A stretch of DNA of 8,083 bases from Betaproteobacteria bacterium TMED41 (GTDB taxonomy: Bacteria > Pseudomonadota > Gammaproteobacteria > Burkholderiales > Burkholderiaceae_A): positions 1 to 8,083 of the forward strand of contig NHCU01000001.1 in the NCBI GenBank assembly GCA_002167365.1, given 5' to 3'. The position numbers and the translations under genes were made by a program. Below are positions 1 through 7,126 of this stretch, piece by piece. Position 1 is the stretch's first letter. The number at the start of each line of letters is the position of its first letter. The notes beneath the pieces were generated by a model, which made no database searches, was not told the origin of the DNA, and worked only from the letters and a program-made list of their open reading frames with translations.

Positions 1-1173
1 GAGGGGATTCAGGACTCGATGGCGGGGATCACTCACATCACGAAAGAGGCGCTGCAGGGTCAGAAAGTGGTCAAAGCCTACGGAGGATATTCAGAAGAGG
101 AGTCCGCATTTCTTGATGTCAATAGGGCCAATCAAAGACGGTCATTACGACGGGCCGCAGTGGCTGCGGTGAGTGTTCCCATGCTGCTTTTGATCGCCGG
201 CGCAGGGGTGTCGGGAATAATTTATCTTGCCCTCACGGATACGATCGGCCAGTTTGTCAGCGCAGGGACATTCGTATCGTATATGGGGGCAATCCTGTTG
301 CTGATGAGTCCAATAAAGCGTCTCGCCCGAATAAATGAATACATTCAGGCTGGCCTGGCGGCTGCCGGGAGTGTGTTCCGCCTGATAGACCAGCCGGAGG
401 AGTCGGACAGTGGTGTTGATACCGGCAAGGTGTTGTCCGGCTCCGTCTTCTTTGAGGAAGTCGTATTCGAGTATCCCCGCGGGCAGGGGAGGGCGCTCGA
501 CGGCGCAACGTTTGAAGTCAAGCCTGGGCAGACGATTGCATTGGTGGGGGAATCCGGTAGCGGCAAGTCTACGGTCGCATCGCTTCTTTTGGGTTTTTAT
601 AGCCCAACCACAGGCAACATTTTCGTGGACGGCGCTTCTATCGAGACTTTTTCCAAAAAAGAGTTGAGAAAACAGATCGCGCTTGTACCCCAGGAAGCGA
701 TTCTGTTTGACGGATCGATCGAGAAGAATGTTTTTTACGGTGCTGGGCATGATACGGATATTGATGCCGAGAGCCTGTTTCGTGCGACGGGGATAGATGC
801 CTTTGCCGACAAAAACGAGGGCGTCGGTGAGTTGGGGTCCCGGCTTTCCGGCGGGCAGCGCCAACGGGTTTCGTTGGCCAGAGCTTTGTCGCGCAAAGGT
901 GCCATGCTGGTGCTCGACGAAGCCACTTCGGCGCTGGACATGCTGTCCGAGGAGTCGATGAAACATGCTATCTCGCAGTTTCGGGGACACCGATCAGTGC
1001 TTCTGATTGCTCATCGACTAAGTTTCATTACCCACGCTGACCTTATTCACGTCTTCGCTTCAGGAAAGATTATTGAATCGGGCACCCACCAGAGCCTCTT
1101 GGCACAAAATGGCGCCTACGCCAGGATGTGGCTTGCCCAACAGGCCCAGGCCTCCGCAGACGAGACGGAGTAA
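1..1173 (+). CDS. msbA: Lipid A export ABC transporter MsbA, 3' part (5' end outside window)
   Basis: This is an inner-membrane ABC exporter that flips lipid A-core from the cytoplasmic to the periplasmic leaflet using ATP, as a homodimer. The reading frame is open from base 1, so the gene enters from the left; 390 residues are visible, against about 580 for a full MsbA, so roughly the first third is missing. In fragment numbering there are two hydrophobic segments near residues 58-78 and 88-103, matching the last two of six transmembrane helices. The nucleotide-binding domain follows, with Walker A GESGSGKST (about 183-191), Q-loop in LVPQEAILFDGS, signature LSGGQRQR (about 282), Walker B AMLVLDEATSALD (about 301-313) and H-loop in IAHRLS (His about 338). 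All ATPase motifs are intact. The N-terminal segment IQDSMAGITHITKEALQG is typical of MsbA coupling regions. It is followed after 8 bases by lpxK, the usual gammaproteobacterial partner, which favours MsbA over other ABC exporters. Confidence 0.95.
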   Translation, partial: EGIQDSMAGITHITKEALQGQKVVKAYGGYSEEESAFLDVNRANQRRSLRRAAVAAVSVPMLLLIAGAGVSGIIYLALTDTIGQFVSAGTFVSYMGAILLLMSPIKRLARINEYIQAGLAAAGSVFRLIDQPEESDSGVDTGKVLSGSVFFEEVVFEYPRGQGRALDGATFEVKPGQTIALVGESGSGKSTVASLLLGFYSPTTGNIFVDGASIETFSKKELRKQIALVPQEAILFDGSIEKNVFYGAGHDTDIDAESLFRATGIDAFADKNEGVGELGSRLSGGQRQRVSLARALSRKGAMLVLDEATSALDMLSEESMKHAISQFRGHRSVLLIAHRLSFITHADLIHVFASGKIIESGTHQSLLAQNGAYARMWLAQQAQASADETE

Positions 1174-1181
1174 GGACGGCT

Positions 1182-2174
1182 ATGACGCTGGCTGAACGTA
1201 TTCAGCAGCACTGGCGCACACCCACTGCCGTGAGCCTCGCACTCACGCCCTTTAGTCTTGTTTATGGGTTGGTCACAAAGATTAGAAAAGCCGCCTACAT
1301 TTCCGGAGTCTTAAAGACACATCGCTTTGATATTCCGGTTGTCGTCGTCGGAAATCTTACGGTGGGCGGTACCGGTAAAACCCCTTTCGTAATAACTCTT
1401 GCAGAACGACTGAAAATTAGAGGATGGCGTCCGGGGATCGTGAGTCGAGGTTATCGGGGCAAAGTAACAGAGGCCGAGATTGTGCCTGCGGACGGAGATC
1501 CCCACCACTTCGGCGATGAACCCGTCTTGGTTGCCAGAAAGACTGGCCTTCCTGTCGCGGTGGCGAGGCGCAGAGCGCAGTCGGTCGAAAAGCTTTTAAA
1601 TGAGTCCGTTGATATTGTGATTTCCGACGATGGCCTTCAACATTACGCTATGGCCCGAAGTGCGGAGATTGTTATGGTCGACGGCATCGAGGGATTGGGT
1701 AATGGTTTTTTACTCCCAGCTGGACCCTTGCGAGAACCGCCGGCTCGTCTTGCATCTGCCGATATCCGAGTTCGGCGCGGAGGTGAGGCAAGTGAGGGCG
1801 AATACAGTGTCACCGCCGCTCTTGGCAGTGCGCGCAATCTTGTTTCAGGAGAAGAGGCCTCGCTAGACGAATTTCGTGATGTGCCACTCGCCGCCCTTGC
1901 CGGCATTCATCGCCCGGAGCGGTTTTTTGATCTACTGAGACAACATGGCCTGACGATAAGTGCGCATCCGTTTCCAGACCATCATCAATTTTGCGCTGCT
2001 GACATTCCCGCGGAGATGACTGTTCTGATGACTGAAAAAGATGCGGTCAAGTGTGGTAGGTTTGCGAGCGACCGTTGTTGGTCTGTTTCGCAAGTCACTG
2101 AGATTCCCGAGGAATTGATCGATAAATTGGAAAGTGTGATCCACCAAACGGGGCAGGTCAATTTGAGCGCCTGA
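1182..2174 (+). CDS. lpxK: Tetraacyldisaccharide 4'-kinase (lipid A 4'-kinase)
   Basis: This kinase phosphorylates the 4' position of the tetraacyl disaccharide 1-phosphate to give lipid IVA, the sixth step of the Raetz pathway. It acts at the cytoplasmic face of the inner membrane. The product has 330 residues, close to the family length of about 330. Visible motifs are a P-loop-like GNLTVGGTGKTP (57-68), SRGYRG (88-93), GDEPVLVARKTGLPVAVA (about 111-128), SDDGLQH (148-154), LPAGPLREP (178-186), a PDHHQF segment (265-270) holding the likely catalytic-dyad His, and TEKDAVKC (284-291). I chose the ATG at 1182 because it gives MTLAERIQQHW, a normal family N-terminus, and has an AAGGA purine tract at 1172-1176 just upstream. 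An in-frame ATG at 1128 would overlap msbA by 46 bases and add 18 residues that do not look like LpxK. A minor oddity is GIHRPERFF at 241-249, where I would expect GIG or similar. The stop is one base before kdsB, so translation is probably coupled. Confidence 0.96.
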   Translation: MTLAERIQQHWRTPTAVSLALTPFSLVYGLVTKIRKAAYISGVLKTHRFDIPVVVVGNLTVGGTGKTPFVITLAERLKIRGWRPGIVSRGYRGKVTEAEIVPADGDPHHFGDEPVLVARKTGLPVAVARRRAQSVEKLLNESVDIVISDDGLQHYAMARSAEIVMVDGIEGLGNGFLLPAGPLREPPARLASADIRVRRGGEASEGEYSVTAALGSARNLVSGEEASLDEFRDVPLAALAGIHRPERFFDLLRQHGLTISAHPFPDHHQFCAADIPAEMTVLMTEKDAVKCGRFASDRCWSVSQVTEIPEELIDKLESVIHQTGQVNLSA

Positions 2175-2175
2175 C

Positions 2176-2937
2176 ATGTCGGAAAACTTCACAATAGTCA
2201 TTCCCGCAAGATTCGGCTCCCAGAGACTTCCGGGGAAGCCGCTCCGGGATATCGCGGGGCGGCCTCTCATTCAACGAACCTTTGAGTCAGCGGCGCGCTC
2301 CAGCGCCGCCAACATTGTTGTAGCGACGGATGATGAAGGGATTGCACAGACAGTACGCCAATTCGGCGGCGAATCGTGCATGACCTCGGCCACGCATCAG
2401 AGCGGGACCGATCGCGTAGCCGAGGCCGCGCGGATTCTGGGACTCGCGCCTACGGAAATTGTCGTGAATGTCCAAGGCGATGAGCCTGACATGCCAGGTG
2501 AACTCATTGACCAGGTCGCGACGCTTTTGAGTGAAGATTCGCAAGCGAGGGTGGCAACCGCCTGTACCGCTTTGGATAAACCCCAGCAATATTCCGACCC
2601 CGCCGTTGTTAAAGTCGTGACTGACAGTCATGGACATGCGATCTACTTCTCCAGAGCGTCGATTCCGCATGCGCGTGAGCTCAAGGGCGATTCGCCTGAT
2701 CGGGTTCCATGGAGGAATGTGCGCCGACATATCGGGATTTACGCCTATCGCTGTGAATATCTTCAACACCTTTCGTATACTTCGCCTTGTGCTCTTGAGA
2801 TCACTGAAGCACTCGAGCAACTGAGAGTGCTTTGGCTGGGCGACAAGATTGCTGTTGCAGCGGCGCGCCAGGCCCCCGGTCCCGGTATTGACACTGTGGC
2901 GGACCTCGAACGGGCTATCCGCGATTTCTCAGAATAG
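2176..2937 (+). CDS. kdsB: 3-deoxy-manno-octulosonate cytidylyltransferase (CMP-Kdo synthetase)
   Basis: This cytosolic enzyme activates Kdo with CTP to give CMP-Kdo, the donor that WaaA uses to place Kdo on lipid IVA. It therefore supplies the step after LpxK. The product has 253 residues, a normal length. The N-terminal nucleotide-binding signature IPARFGSQRLPGKPL (9-23) is diagnostic. It is followed by IVVATDDEGIA (47-57), CMTSATHQSGTDRVAE (68-83), VNVQGDEPDMP (98-107) and, near the C-terminus, LEQLRVLWLGDKI (213-225) and GPGIDTVADLERA (235-247). Asp102 of GDEP and Asp239 of GIDT sit where the metal-binding aspartates of E. coli KdsB would align. The ATG lies one base after the lpxK stop with no good Shine-Dalgarno sequence of its own, which suggests coupling. 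The Trm112-like small gene that separates lpxK and kdsB in E. coli is not present. Confidence 0.97.
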   Translation: MSENFTIVIPARFGSQRLPGKPLRDIAGRPLIQRTFESAARSSAANIVVATDDEGIAQTVRQFGGESCMTSATHQSGTDRVAEAARILGLAPTEIVVNVQGDEPDMPGELIDQVATLLSEDSQARVATACTALDKPQQYSDPAVVKVVTDSHGHAIYFSRASIPHARELKGDSPDRVPWRNVRRHIGIYAYRCEYLQHLSYTSPCALEITEALEQLRVLWLGDKIAVAAARQAPGPGIDTVADLERAIRDFSE

Positions 2938-2947
2938 TTCATCTACG

Positions 2948-3952
2948 ATGACCGGGCCTCTAATGGTGAGCATCGAGGGGACGGCGCTTAATGGGTCAAG
3001 CCGATCAAGGCTGATGCACCCCAGTATCGGTGGCGTCATCCTTTTCGCAAGAAACTATAGCTCCCCAGAGCAGCTGCGCGCGCTTACTGGTGAAATCAGG
3101 GCGCTCAAGAGCCCAGAATTACTGATTGCGGTCGATCAGGAAGGAGGGCGTGTCCAAAGATTTCAGGAGGGTTTCACGCGGTTGCCAGACATGGAGACGA
3201 TTGGCAAGCTTTTTAGTACTCATCGAGAATCCGGTTTGGCCTTGGCTCGGGCAACCGGATACGTGTTATCAGGAGAGTTGCGCGGTTGTGGCGTAGATTT
3301 CAGTTTTGCCCCAGTACTGGATCTCCTTTCAAGCAACAGAGCGATCGGTACGCGTGCATTTCACCTAAACCCACAGGTCGTCTCGACGCTTGCGCACGCA
3401 CTCGCGTCCGGAATGACGTTGAATGGAATGCGGGGCGTCGGCAAGCATTTCCCAGGCCACAGTGGCGTTGTAGAAGATCCCCACGAGGAACTCCCGCGTG
3501 ATGAGAGATCACTTGGTCAATTGCGCAAAGACGATATGCAGGTGTATCTGAATTTAGATTCTGAAACGATCGCTGGGGTGATGAGTTGTCATGTGCTGTT
3601 CCCCGGGGTAGACCCGGTACCTGCAAGTCTTTCGTATAAATTCTTGACCGATGAACTCAGAGGCCGGCTTGGTTTCAGGGGGACCATTTTCTCAGACGAT
3701 ATTATGATGGGTGCGCTGGGCACCATAGCAGCCCCTGAGGGGCTAGCGAGAATGGCGCTCGAGGCAGGCTCTGATATGGTGCTTTTGTGCAATAGTGACG
3801 AGGTAACGGACCAGGTGCTCGAGTCCGCTGAGTTACCTCCTCAGTCGGAGGCCAGTCGAGGGAGGTTGGAGACGATGCGTCCAAATGCCCCTTATAAGAC
3901 AGATGATGCTCTGATGAATGAGGCGAGAGAGCGGGTGACCCGACACATCTAA
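2948..3952 (+). CDS. nagZ: Beta-N-acetylhexosaminidase NagZ, peptidoglycan recycling
   Basis: This family 3 glycoside hydrolase removes GlcNAc from GlcNAc-anhydroMurNAc-peptides brought into the cytoplasm during wall recycling. Its product is the family of anhydroMurNAc-peptides that, in bacteria with AmpR, also act as the beta-lactamase-inducing signal. The product has 334 residues, a normal length, with no signal peptide, as expected for a cytosolic enzyme. Motifs are GGVILFARNY (28-37), VDQEGGRVQRF (62-72), FAPVLD (120-125), KHFPGH (166-171), an Asp177-Pro-His179 loop matching the Asp-His general acid/base dyad of NagZ, and FSDDIMMGA (248-256) with Asp250 as the probable nucleophile. The residue after KHFPGH is Ser172, where E. 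coli has Gly. I chose the ATG at 2948 because MTGPLMVSIEG matches the short N-terminus of E. coli NagZ (MGPVMLDVEG). A longer frame from 2849 would overlap kdsB by 89 bases with unrelated sequence. There is no clear ribosome binding site, and the gap after kdsB is 10 bases. Confidence 0.95.
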   Translation: MTGPLMVSIEGTALNGSSRSRLMHPSIGGVILFARNYSSPEQLRALTGEIRALKSPELLIAVDQEGGRVQRFQEGFTRLPDMETIGKLFSTHRESGLALARATGYVLSGELRGCGVDFSFAPVLDLLSSNRAIGTRAFHLNPQVVSTLAHALASGMTLNGMRGVGKHFPGHSGVVEDPHEELPRDERSLGQLRKDDMQVYLNLDSETIAGVMSCHVLFPGVDPVPASLSYKFLTDELRGRLGFRGTIFSDDIMMGALGTIAAPEGLARMALEAGSDMVLLCNSDEVTDQVLESAELPPQSEASRGRLETMRPNAPYKTDDALMNEARERVTRHI

Positions 3953-3990
3953 AGTTGTCGAGCCGGGGCGGCATTCTGAGAGTCAGCCGA

Positions 3991-4557
3991 TTAAGAGTCT
4001 GCCCGCTCCATGTACTCCGCCGTGTCGGTGTTTACCCGGATCTTGTCTCCGGCATTGACGAACGGCGGAACGATTACCCGAAGGCCGGTTTCTACTATAG
4101 CGGGCTTTCCTGAGCCAGCGGCAGTCTGGCCCTTGACGACTGTTTCGGTCTCTGTGACCTCCAGAACAACGCTCGCGGGCAGTTCGATGCCAATGGGCTG
4201 GTCATTGTAGAAGTTGATCTGGACTTCTTCATTCGGCAGGAGGAACTCGGACTGTCCATCCAGGTCATCTGCGCCTATTGGGATTTGCTCGAAGGATTCC
4301 ATATCCATAAAGATGAGATCGCTGCCCTCGGGATAAAGATATTGCATCTGTCGCGGCTCTACATGGGCCTTCTCAAGTTTGTCTTCCGAGCGAAACCTTT
4401 CGTTTAACTTGGTATTATCAGAAATGGCCTTCATCTCCAGTTGGGCGAATGCACCACCTTTGCCAGGCTTGACGTGCGCCTTTTTCAGGACACGCCAGAG
4501 TTTTCCCTGATATTCGACAAGATTACCAATGCGCACATCCGAAGCAGATATCTTCAT
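3991..4557 (-). CDS. efp: Elongation factor P
   Basis: EF-P binds the ribosome between the P and E sites and relieves stalling at consecutive prolines. The product has 188 residues, the family length, and should fold as three beta-barrel domains of about 60 residues each. The domain I loop reads VKPGKGGAF (29-37), so Lys33 is the tip lysine that is post-translationally modified (beta-lysylation in E. coli; the modification here cannot be read from the window). Domains II and III carry YLYPEGSDLIFMDMESFEQI, GIELPASVVLEVTETE and the C-terminal LRVIVPPFVNAGDKIRVNT, close to the EF-P signature. The N-terminal half (KISASDVRIGNLVEY, LNERFRSEDKLEKAHVEP) resembles the alphaproteobacterial form more than the E. 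coli one. No modification enzyme gene (epmA, epmB, earP) is nearby. The gene converges on nagZ with a 38-base gap and is divergent from the repair operon. The bases just before its ATG are pyrimidine-rich on the coding strand, so it lacks an obvious Shine-Dalgarno sequence. Confidence 0.97.
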   Translation of the reverse strand: MKISASDVRIGNLVEYQGKLWRVLKKAHVKPGKGGAFAQLEMKAISDNTKLNERFRSEDKLEKAHVEPRQMQYLYPEGSDLIFMDMESFEQIPIGADDLDGQSEFLLPNEEVQINFYNDQPIGIELPASVVLEVTETETVVKGQTAAGSGKPAIVETGLRVIVPPFVNAGDKIRVNTDTAEYMERADS

Positions 4558-4578
4558 GAGGAGATTAAGGAGTCAGTT

Positions 4579-4647
4579 TTGAGCGCTCGCGATTGTAAAG
4601 CTTTGCGAAAAGCGCAACAACTCAAGCAGAACCCGTATGAGCGCTAA
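4579..4647 (+). CDS. Possible 22-codon small ORF (leader) overlapping the start of the uracil-DNA glycosylase gene
   Basis: A TTG start at 4579 is preceded by AAGGAG (4567-4572) at a 6-base spacing, the best Shine-Dalgarno arrangement in this gap. The frame runs 22 codons to a TAA at 4645-4647 and overlaps the ATG of the glycosylase gene (4637) by 11 bases. The peptide would be basic and polar (MSARDCKALRKAQQLKQNPYER, with Met from TTG, split here as MSARDCKALRK then AQQLKQNPYER) and has no family I recognise. The downstream gene has no good ribosome binding site of its own, so the small ORF could deliver ribosomes to it by translational coupling. It lies opposite the candidate efp promoter. 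It may equally be a chance open frame, as 22 codons is weak evidence of coding. Confidence 0.3.
   Translation: MSARDCKALRKAQQLKQNPYER
4592..4620 (-). promoter_or_regulatory. Candidate sigma-70-type promoter for efp
   Basis: Read on the minus strand, TTGTTG (4620-4615) and TACAAT (4597-4592) are separated by 17 bases. The -10 matches the consensus at 5 of 6 positions and the -35 at only 3 of 6. Transcription would start near 4585, giving a leader of roughly 28 bases before the efp ATG at 4557. A short inverted repeat, TTGCG-AAAAG-CGCAA (4603-4617), lies within the promoter and could be an operator or chance. The call rests on consensus match and position only. Confidence 0.4.
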
Positions 4648-5308
4648 GCATTTGATCGACCGGCCACGCAAAAAACTGTCGCCGCGTTTCTATCGGCCGG
4701 ACTGCAAGGCCTGTCCTCGGCTTGTAGAGTTTCTAGATTCCGCGCGGACGCGCCATCCTGACTACGCTTGCCGACCGGTGCCCTCTTTTGGGGGCCTGGG
4801 CGCCTCGTTATTGATTGTCGGCTTGGCACCGGGATTGCATGGTGCGAACGCCACGGGCCGCCCCTTTACGGGGGATCACGCCGGTATTCTTCTGTATCAG
4901 ACGCTTCACAAATTCGGATTTTCCTCAGCGCCTGATTCTCATCCAGGCGACGACCTGGTTTTAAAGAATTGTGCGGTGACGAACGCGGTCAAGTGTCTGC
5001 CTCCTGAAAATAAACCGATTGCCTCCGAGGTGAATACCTGCCGGCCTTTTCTTGTCGAGGAATTAGGGACAGTTCCTGAGGGCGGCGTGATTCTGGCATT
5101 GGGGAAACTGGCGCACGACAGCGTGGTCCGGGCGCTTGGGATGCGTGTGAGTGAAGTGACATTTGGACACGCTAGCGAATATCGGGTGTCGGGTGGGCGT
5201 ACGCTGTTGTCCAGTTACCATTGCAGTCGGTATAACACCCAGACGGGTCGCTTGACGGGCGAAATGTTCGAAAGCGTGTTTAGCCGCGTGCGGGAGTTAC
5301 TGGGTTAA
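4637..5308 (+). CDS. Uracil-DNA glycosylase, family 5 (UDGb type), iron-sulfur
   Basis: This enzyme should excise uracil (and in studied family 5 members also hypoxanthine and other deaminated bases) from DNA to start base-excision repair. The product has 223 residues, as expected. Motif 1 is VGLAPGLHGANATGRPFTGD (61-80); the Ala of GLAPG in place of the acidic residue found in families 1 and 4 is the family 5 hallmark. The distal active-site motif is SSYHCSRYNTQTGRLT (192-207), with His195. Cys23 and Cys26 (CKAC) together with Cys120 and Cys135 have the spacing of the four [4Fe-4S] ligands of family 4/5 enzymes. Cys45, Cys112 and Cys196 are additional. The frame is closed upstream by a TGA at 4580, and the ATG at 4637 is the only ATG, GTG or TTG before motif 1 that gives a sensible N-terminus. 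It is followed by uvrC after 3 bases, so base-excision and nucleotide-excision repair genes are co-transcribed. Confidence 0.9.
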   Translation: MSAKHLIDRPRKKLSPRFYRPDCKACPRLVEFLDSARTRHPDYACRPVPSFGGLGASLLIVGLAPGLHGANATGRPFTGDHAGILLYQTLHKFGFSSAPDSHPGDDLVLKNCAVTNAVKCLPPENKPIASEVNTCRPFLVEELGTVPEGGVILALGKLAHDSVVRALGMRVSEVTFGHASEYRVSGGRTLLSSYHCSRYNTQTGRLTGEMFESVFSRVRELLG

Positions 5309-5311
5309 CGC

Positions 5312-7123
5312 ATGCCCATCAGCAAAGCCAAAGCGGTAAAGGGCCTGACACGCGGGCCTGGAGTCTACGTGATGCGTAACGGGGAACAGGGCGTTTTGTA
5401 TGTGGGTAAGGCGAGAAGTCTAAAGGCGCGCGTCTCGAGTTATTTCAACGCACCTCAAGAAAGCAGTCGTTTACGACTCATGATGAATCAGGTCGAGGCG
5501 ATAGAGATTCAGCGTACCCGTACGGAGACAGAGGCTCTGTTGCTCGAGTGCAATCTCATCAAGGAGTTGCGGCCAAAGTTTAATGTCCTGTTGCGCGATG
5601 ATAAGAGTTATCCTTACCTGAAGGTCTCGACCACTGAACGTTTTCCCAGGCTGTCGTTCTACCGCGGCAGTACAAAGGTAGAGGATCGTTTGTTTGGTCC
5701 TTATGCCAATGCAGGCTCCGTAAGACTAATGCTTGCGCAGTTGCAAAAAGTGATTCCGATTCGGCAATGCGACAACACGACATTCAGGAATCGCAGCAGG
5801 CCATGCTTACAGCATCAAATTGGCCGATGTTCGGCCCCCTGTGTCGGTTTGGTGTCGGTGGATGAATATGCTGAGGACGTGAAAGAGCTCATGTTGTTGC
5901 TCGAGGGAAAGGAAAGCGAAATCAGCAGTGCCTTTGCGCGGAAAATGGAAGATGCGGCCGCAACTCAGGATTATGAGTCAGCAGCTCGGTATCGGGACCG
6001 AATACTTGCGTTAAGAAAACTCCAGGAACGCCAATATGTGTCCAGCGGGCAACATGACGCAGACGTTGTGTTGCTGACCGAGCGCTCGGGCAGCTCAGTC
6101 TTTTCTGTAATGAAGATCCGGAGCGGACACAACCTGGGCAGCCGTCATTATTCCCACAGAAATCCGCTCGAGAAAGATGAAGAAGAAGTTTTTGAGAAAC
6201 TTTTGATGCAGCACTACCAGAATCACCCTGTCCCACAGGAGATCATTATTCTCCCGGGCGCGGCAAATCCGCATTTGCTTTCAGACGCACTCGGGAACGC
6301 CGCGGGGCAGGGCGTGCAGGTGAAGTCTCGTGTGCGCGGTATTCGCGACCAGTGGCGGAAGATGGCTGTGCTGAACGCGACCGATCATCTGGACCGTCAG
6401 TTGGCGTCAAACGCCGATCATCTACAACGGCTTCAGGCGCTGGGTGAATTGCTGGGCAGGACTGACCCGATTGACAGGATCGAGTGTTTTGATACAAGCC
6501 ATAGTATGGGAGAACACCCAGTGGCGTCGTGTGTTGTGTTTGACGCATCTGGATCAGTTCCGGGAGAGTATCGTCGCTTCAATATTAAAGACGTGAGTCC
6601 TGGAGACGATTTTGCAGCAATGGAGCAGGTCGTCAGTCGAAGAATCGCCCGGGTCAACGACGGAGATGGTATTCGGCCGAATCTCATGGTGATTGATGGG
6701 GGAGTCGGGCAGGTCGCCAGGGCGCAAAAGGCCCTTCACGATCATCTAGCCACCGACGTGATGTTGATTGGGATTGCCAAGGGATCAGGCAGAAAGTCTG
6801 GTAGGGAGAGTCTCTTTCTTCCGGGGCGGAAGACACCATTGGTTTTGGATCCGTCCTCGCCGGCCCATCTCATGCTGCGGCAGATCCGGGACGAGGCACA
6901 CCGATTTGCGATTACGGGCCATCGGAAGAAGAGAAACGCTTCACGGACGCGATCCAAGGTCGAAGACATACCCGGCATAGGAGCCAAGAAACGACAGGCA
7001 TTGTTGCGCCACTTCGGTGGGATCCGGCCCCTTCAAAGTGCGACCGTAGAAGAACTTGTCAAAGTCGATGGAATCAGTGTTAATCTCGCCAAGCGTCTCG
7101 TGGAACATTTTCGAACCGCCTGA
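5312..7123 (+). CDS. uvrC: UvrABC nucleotide-excision repair endonuclease subunit C
   Basis: UvrC joins the UvrB-DNA complex at bulky lesions and cuts both 3' and 5' of the damage. The product has 603 residues, close to the 610 of E. coli. Domains in order are: a GIY-YIG nuclease for the 3' cut (about 12-95; GVY 17-19, YVG 30-32, Arg40 region and the Glu-rich ETEALLLE at 72-79); a cysteine cluster (Cys153, Cys165, Cys173, Cys177) matching the reported [4Fe-4S] site of UvrC; a UVR motif for UvrB contact (about 203-238); an RNase H-like endonuclease for the 5' cut (about 385-540, with Asp394 in ECFDTSH, Asp462 in VIDGG and His530 in RDEAHRFA); and tandem helix-hairpin-helix motifs (about 552-600; IPGIGAKK and VDGISVNLAKRL). 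All catalytic positions appear intact. The ATG is 3 bases after the glycosylase stop with no strong ribosome binding site. pgsA follows 3 bases after the TGA, the common proteobacterial uvrC-pgsA pair. Confidence 0.98.
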   Translation: MPISKAKAVKGLTRGPGVYVMRNGEQGVLYVGKARSLKARVSSYFNAPQESSRLRLMMNQVEAIEIQRTRTETEALLLECNLIKELRPKFNVLLRDDKSYPYLKVSTTERFPRLSFYRGSTKVEDRLFGPYANAGSVRLMLAQLQKVIPIRQCDNTTFRNRSRPCLQHQIGRCSAPCVGLVSVDEYAEDVKELMLLLEGKESEISSAFARKMEDAAATQDYESAARYRDRILALRKLQERQYVSSGQHDADVVLLTERSGSSVFSVMKIRSGHNLGSRHYSHRNPLEKDEEEVFEKLLMQHYQNHPVPQEIIILPGAANPHLLSDALGNAAGQGVQVKSRVRGIRDQWRKMAVLNATDHLDRQLASNADHLQRLQALGELLGRTDPIDRIECFDTSHSMGEHPVASCVVFDASGSVPGEYRRFNIKDVSPGDDFAAMEQVVSRRIARVNDGDGIRPNLMVIDGGVGQVARAQKALHDHLATDVMLIGIAKGSGRKSGRESLFLPGRKTPLVLDPSSPAHLMLRQIRDEAHRFAITGHRKKRNASRTRSKVEDIPGIGAKKRQALLRHFGGIRPLQSATVEELVKVDGISVNLAKRLVEHFRTA

Positions 7124-7126
7124 GCC

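Noticed and set aside
145..990. 281-codon minus-strand ORF opposite msbA
   Set aside because: It is the antisense of intact, strongly conserved MsbA sequence, its residues show no recognisable domain, and there is no supporting gene context.
1128..1181. N-terminal extension of lpxK into msbA
   Set aside because: The extra 18 residues lie over the msbA end; the ATG at 1182 has a purine tract upstream and a normal LpxK N-terminus.
2849..2947. N-terminal extension of nagZ into kdsB
   Set aside because: The 33 extra residues overlap the end of kdsB in another frame and match nothing in NagZ; the start at 2948 fits the family.
3953..3990. Bidirectional terminator between nagZ and efp
   Set aside because: The gap has only a weak GCC/GGC pairing around 3962-3972 and no T tract in either direction, so I could not support a terminator.
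4441..4578. Upstream part of a + strand open frame opposite the efp 5' end
   Set aside because: It is antisense to conserved EF-P residues and has no ribosome binding site; only the last 22 codons from the TTG at 4579 are worth keeping as a candidate.
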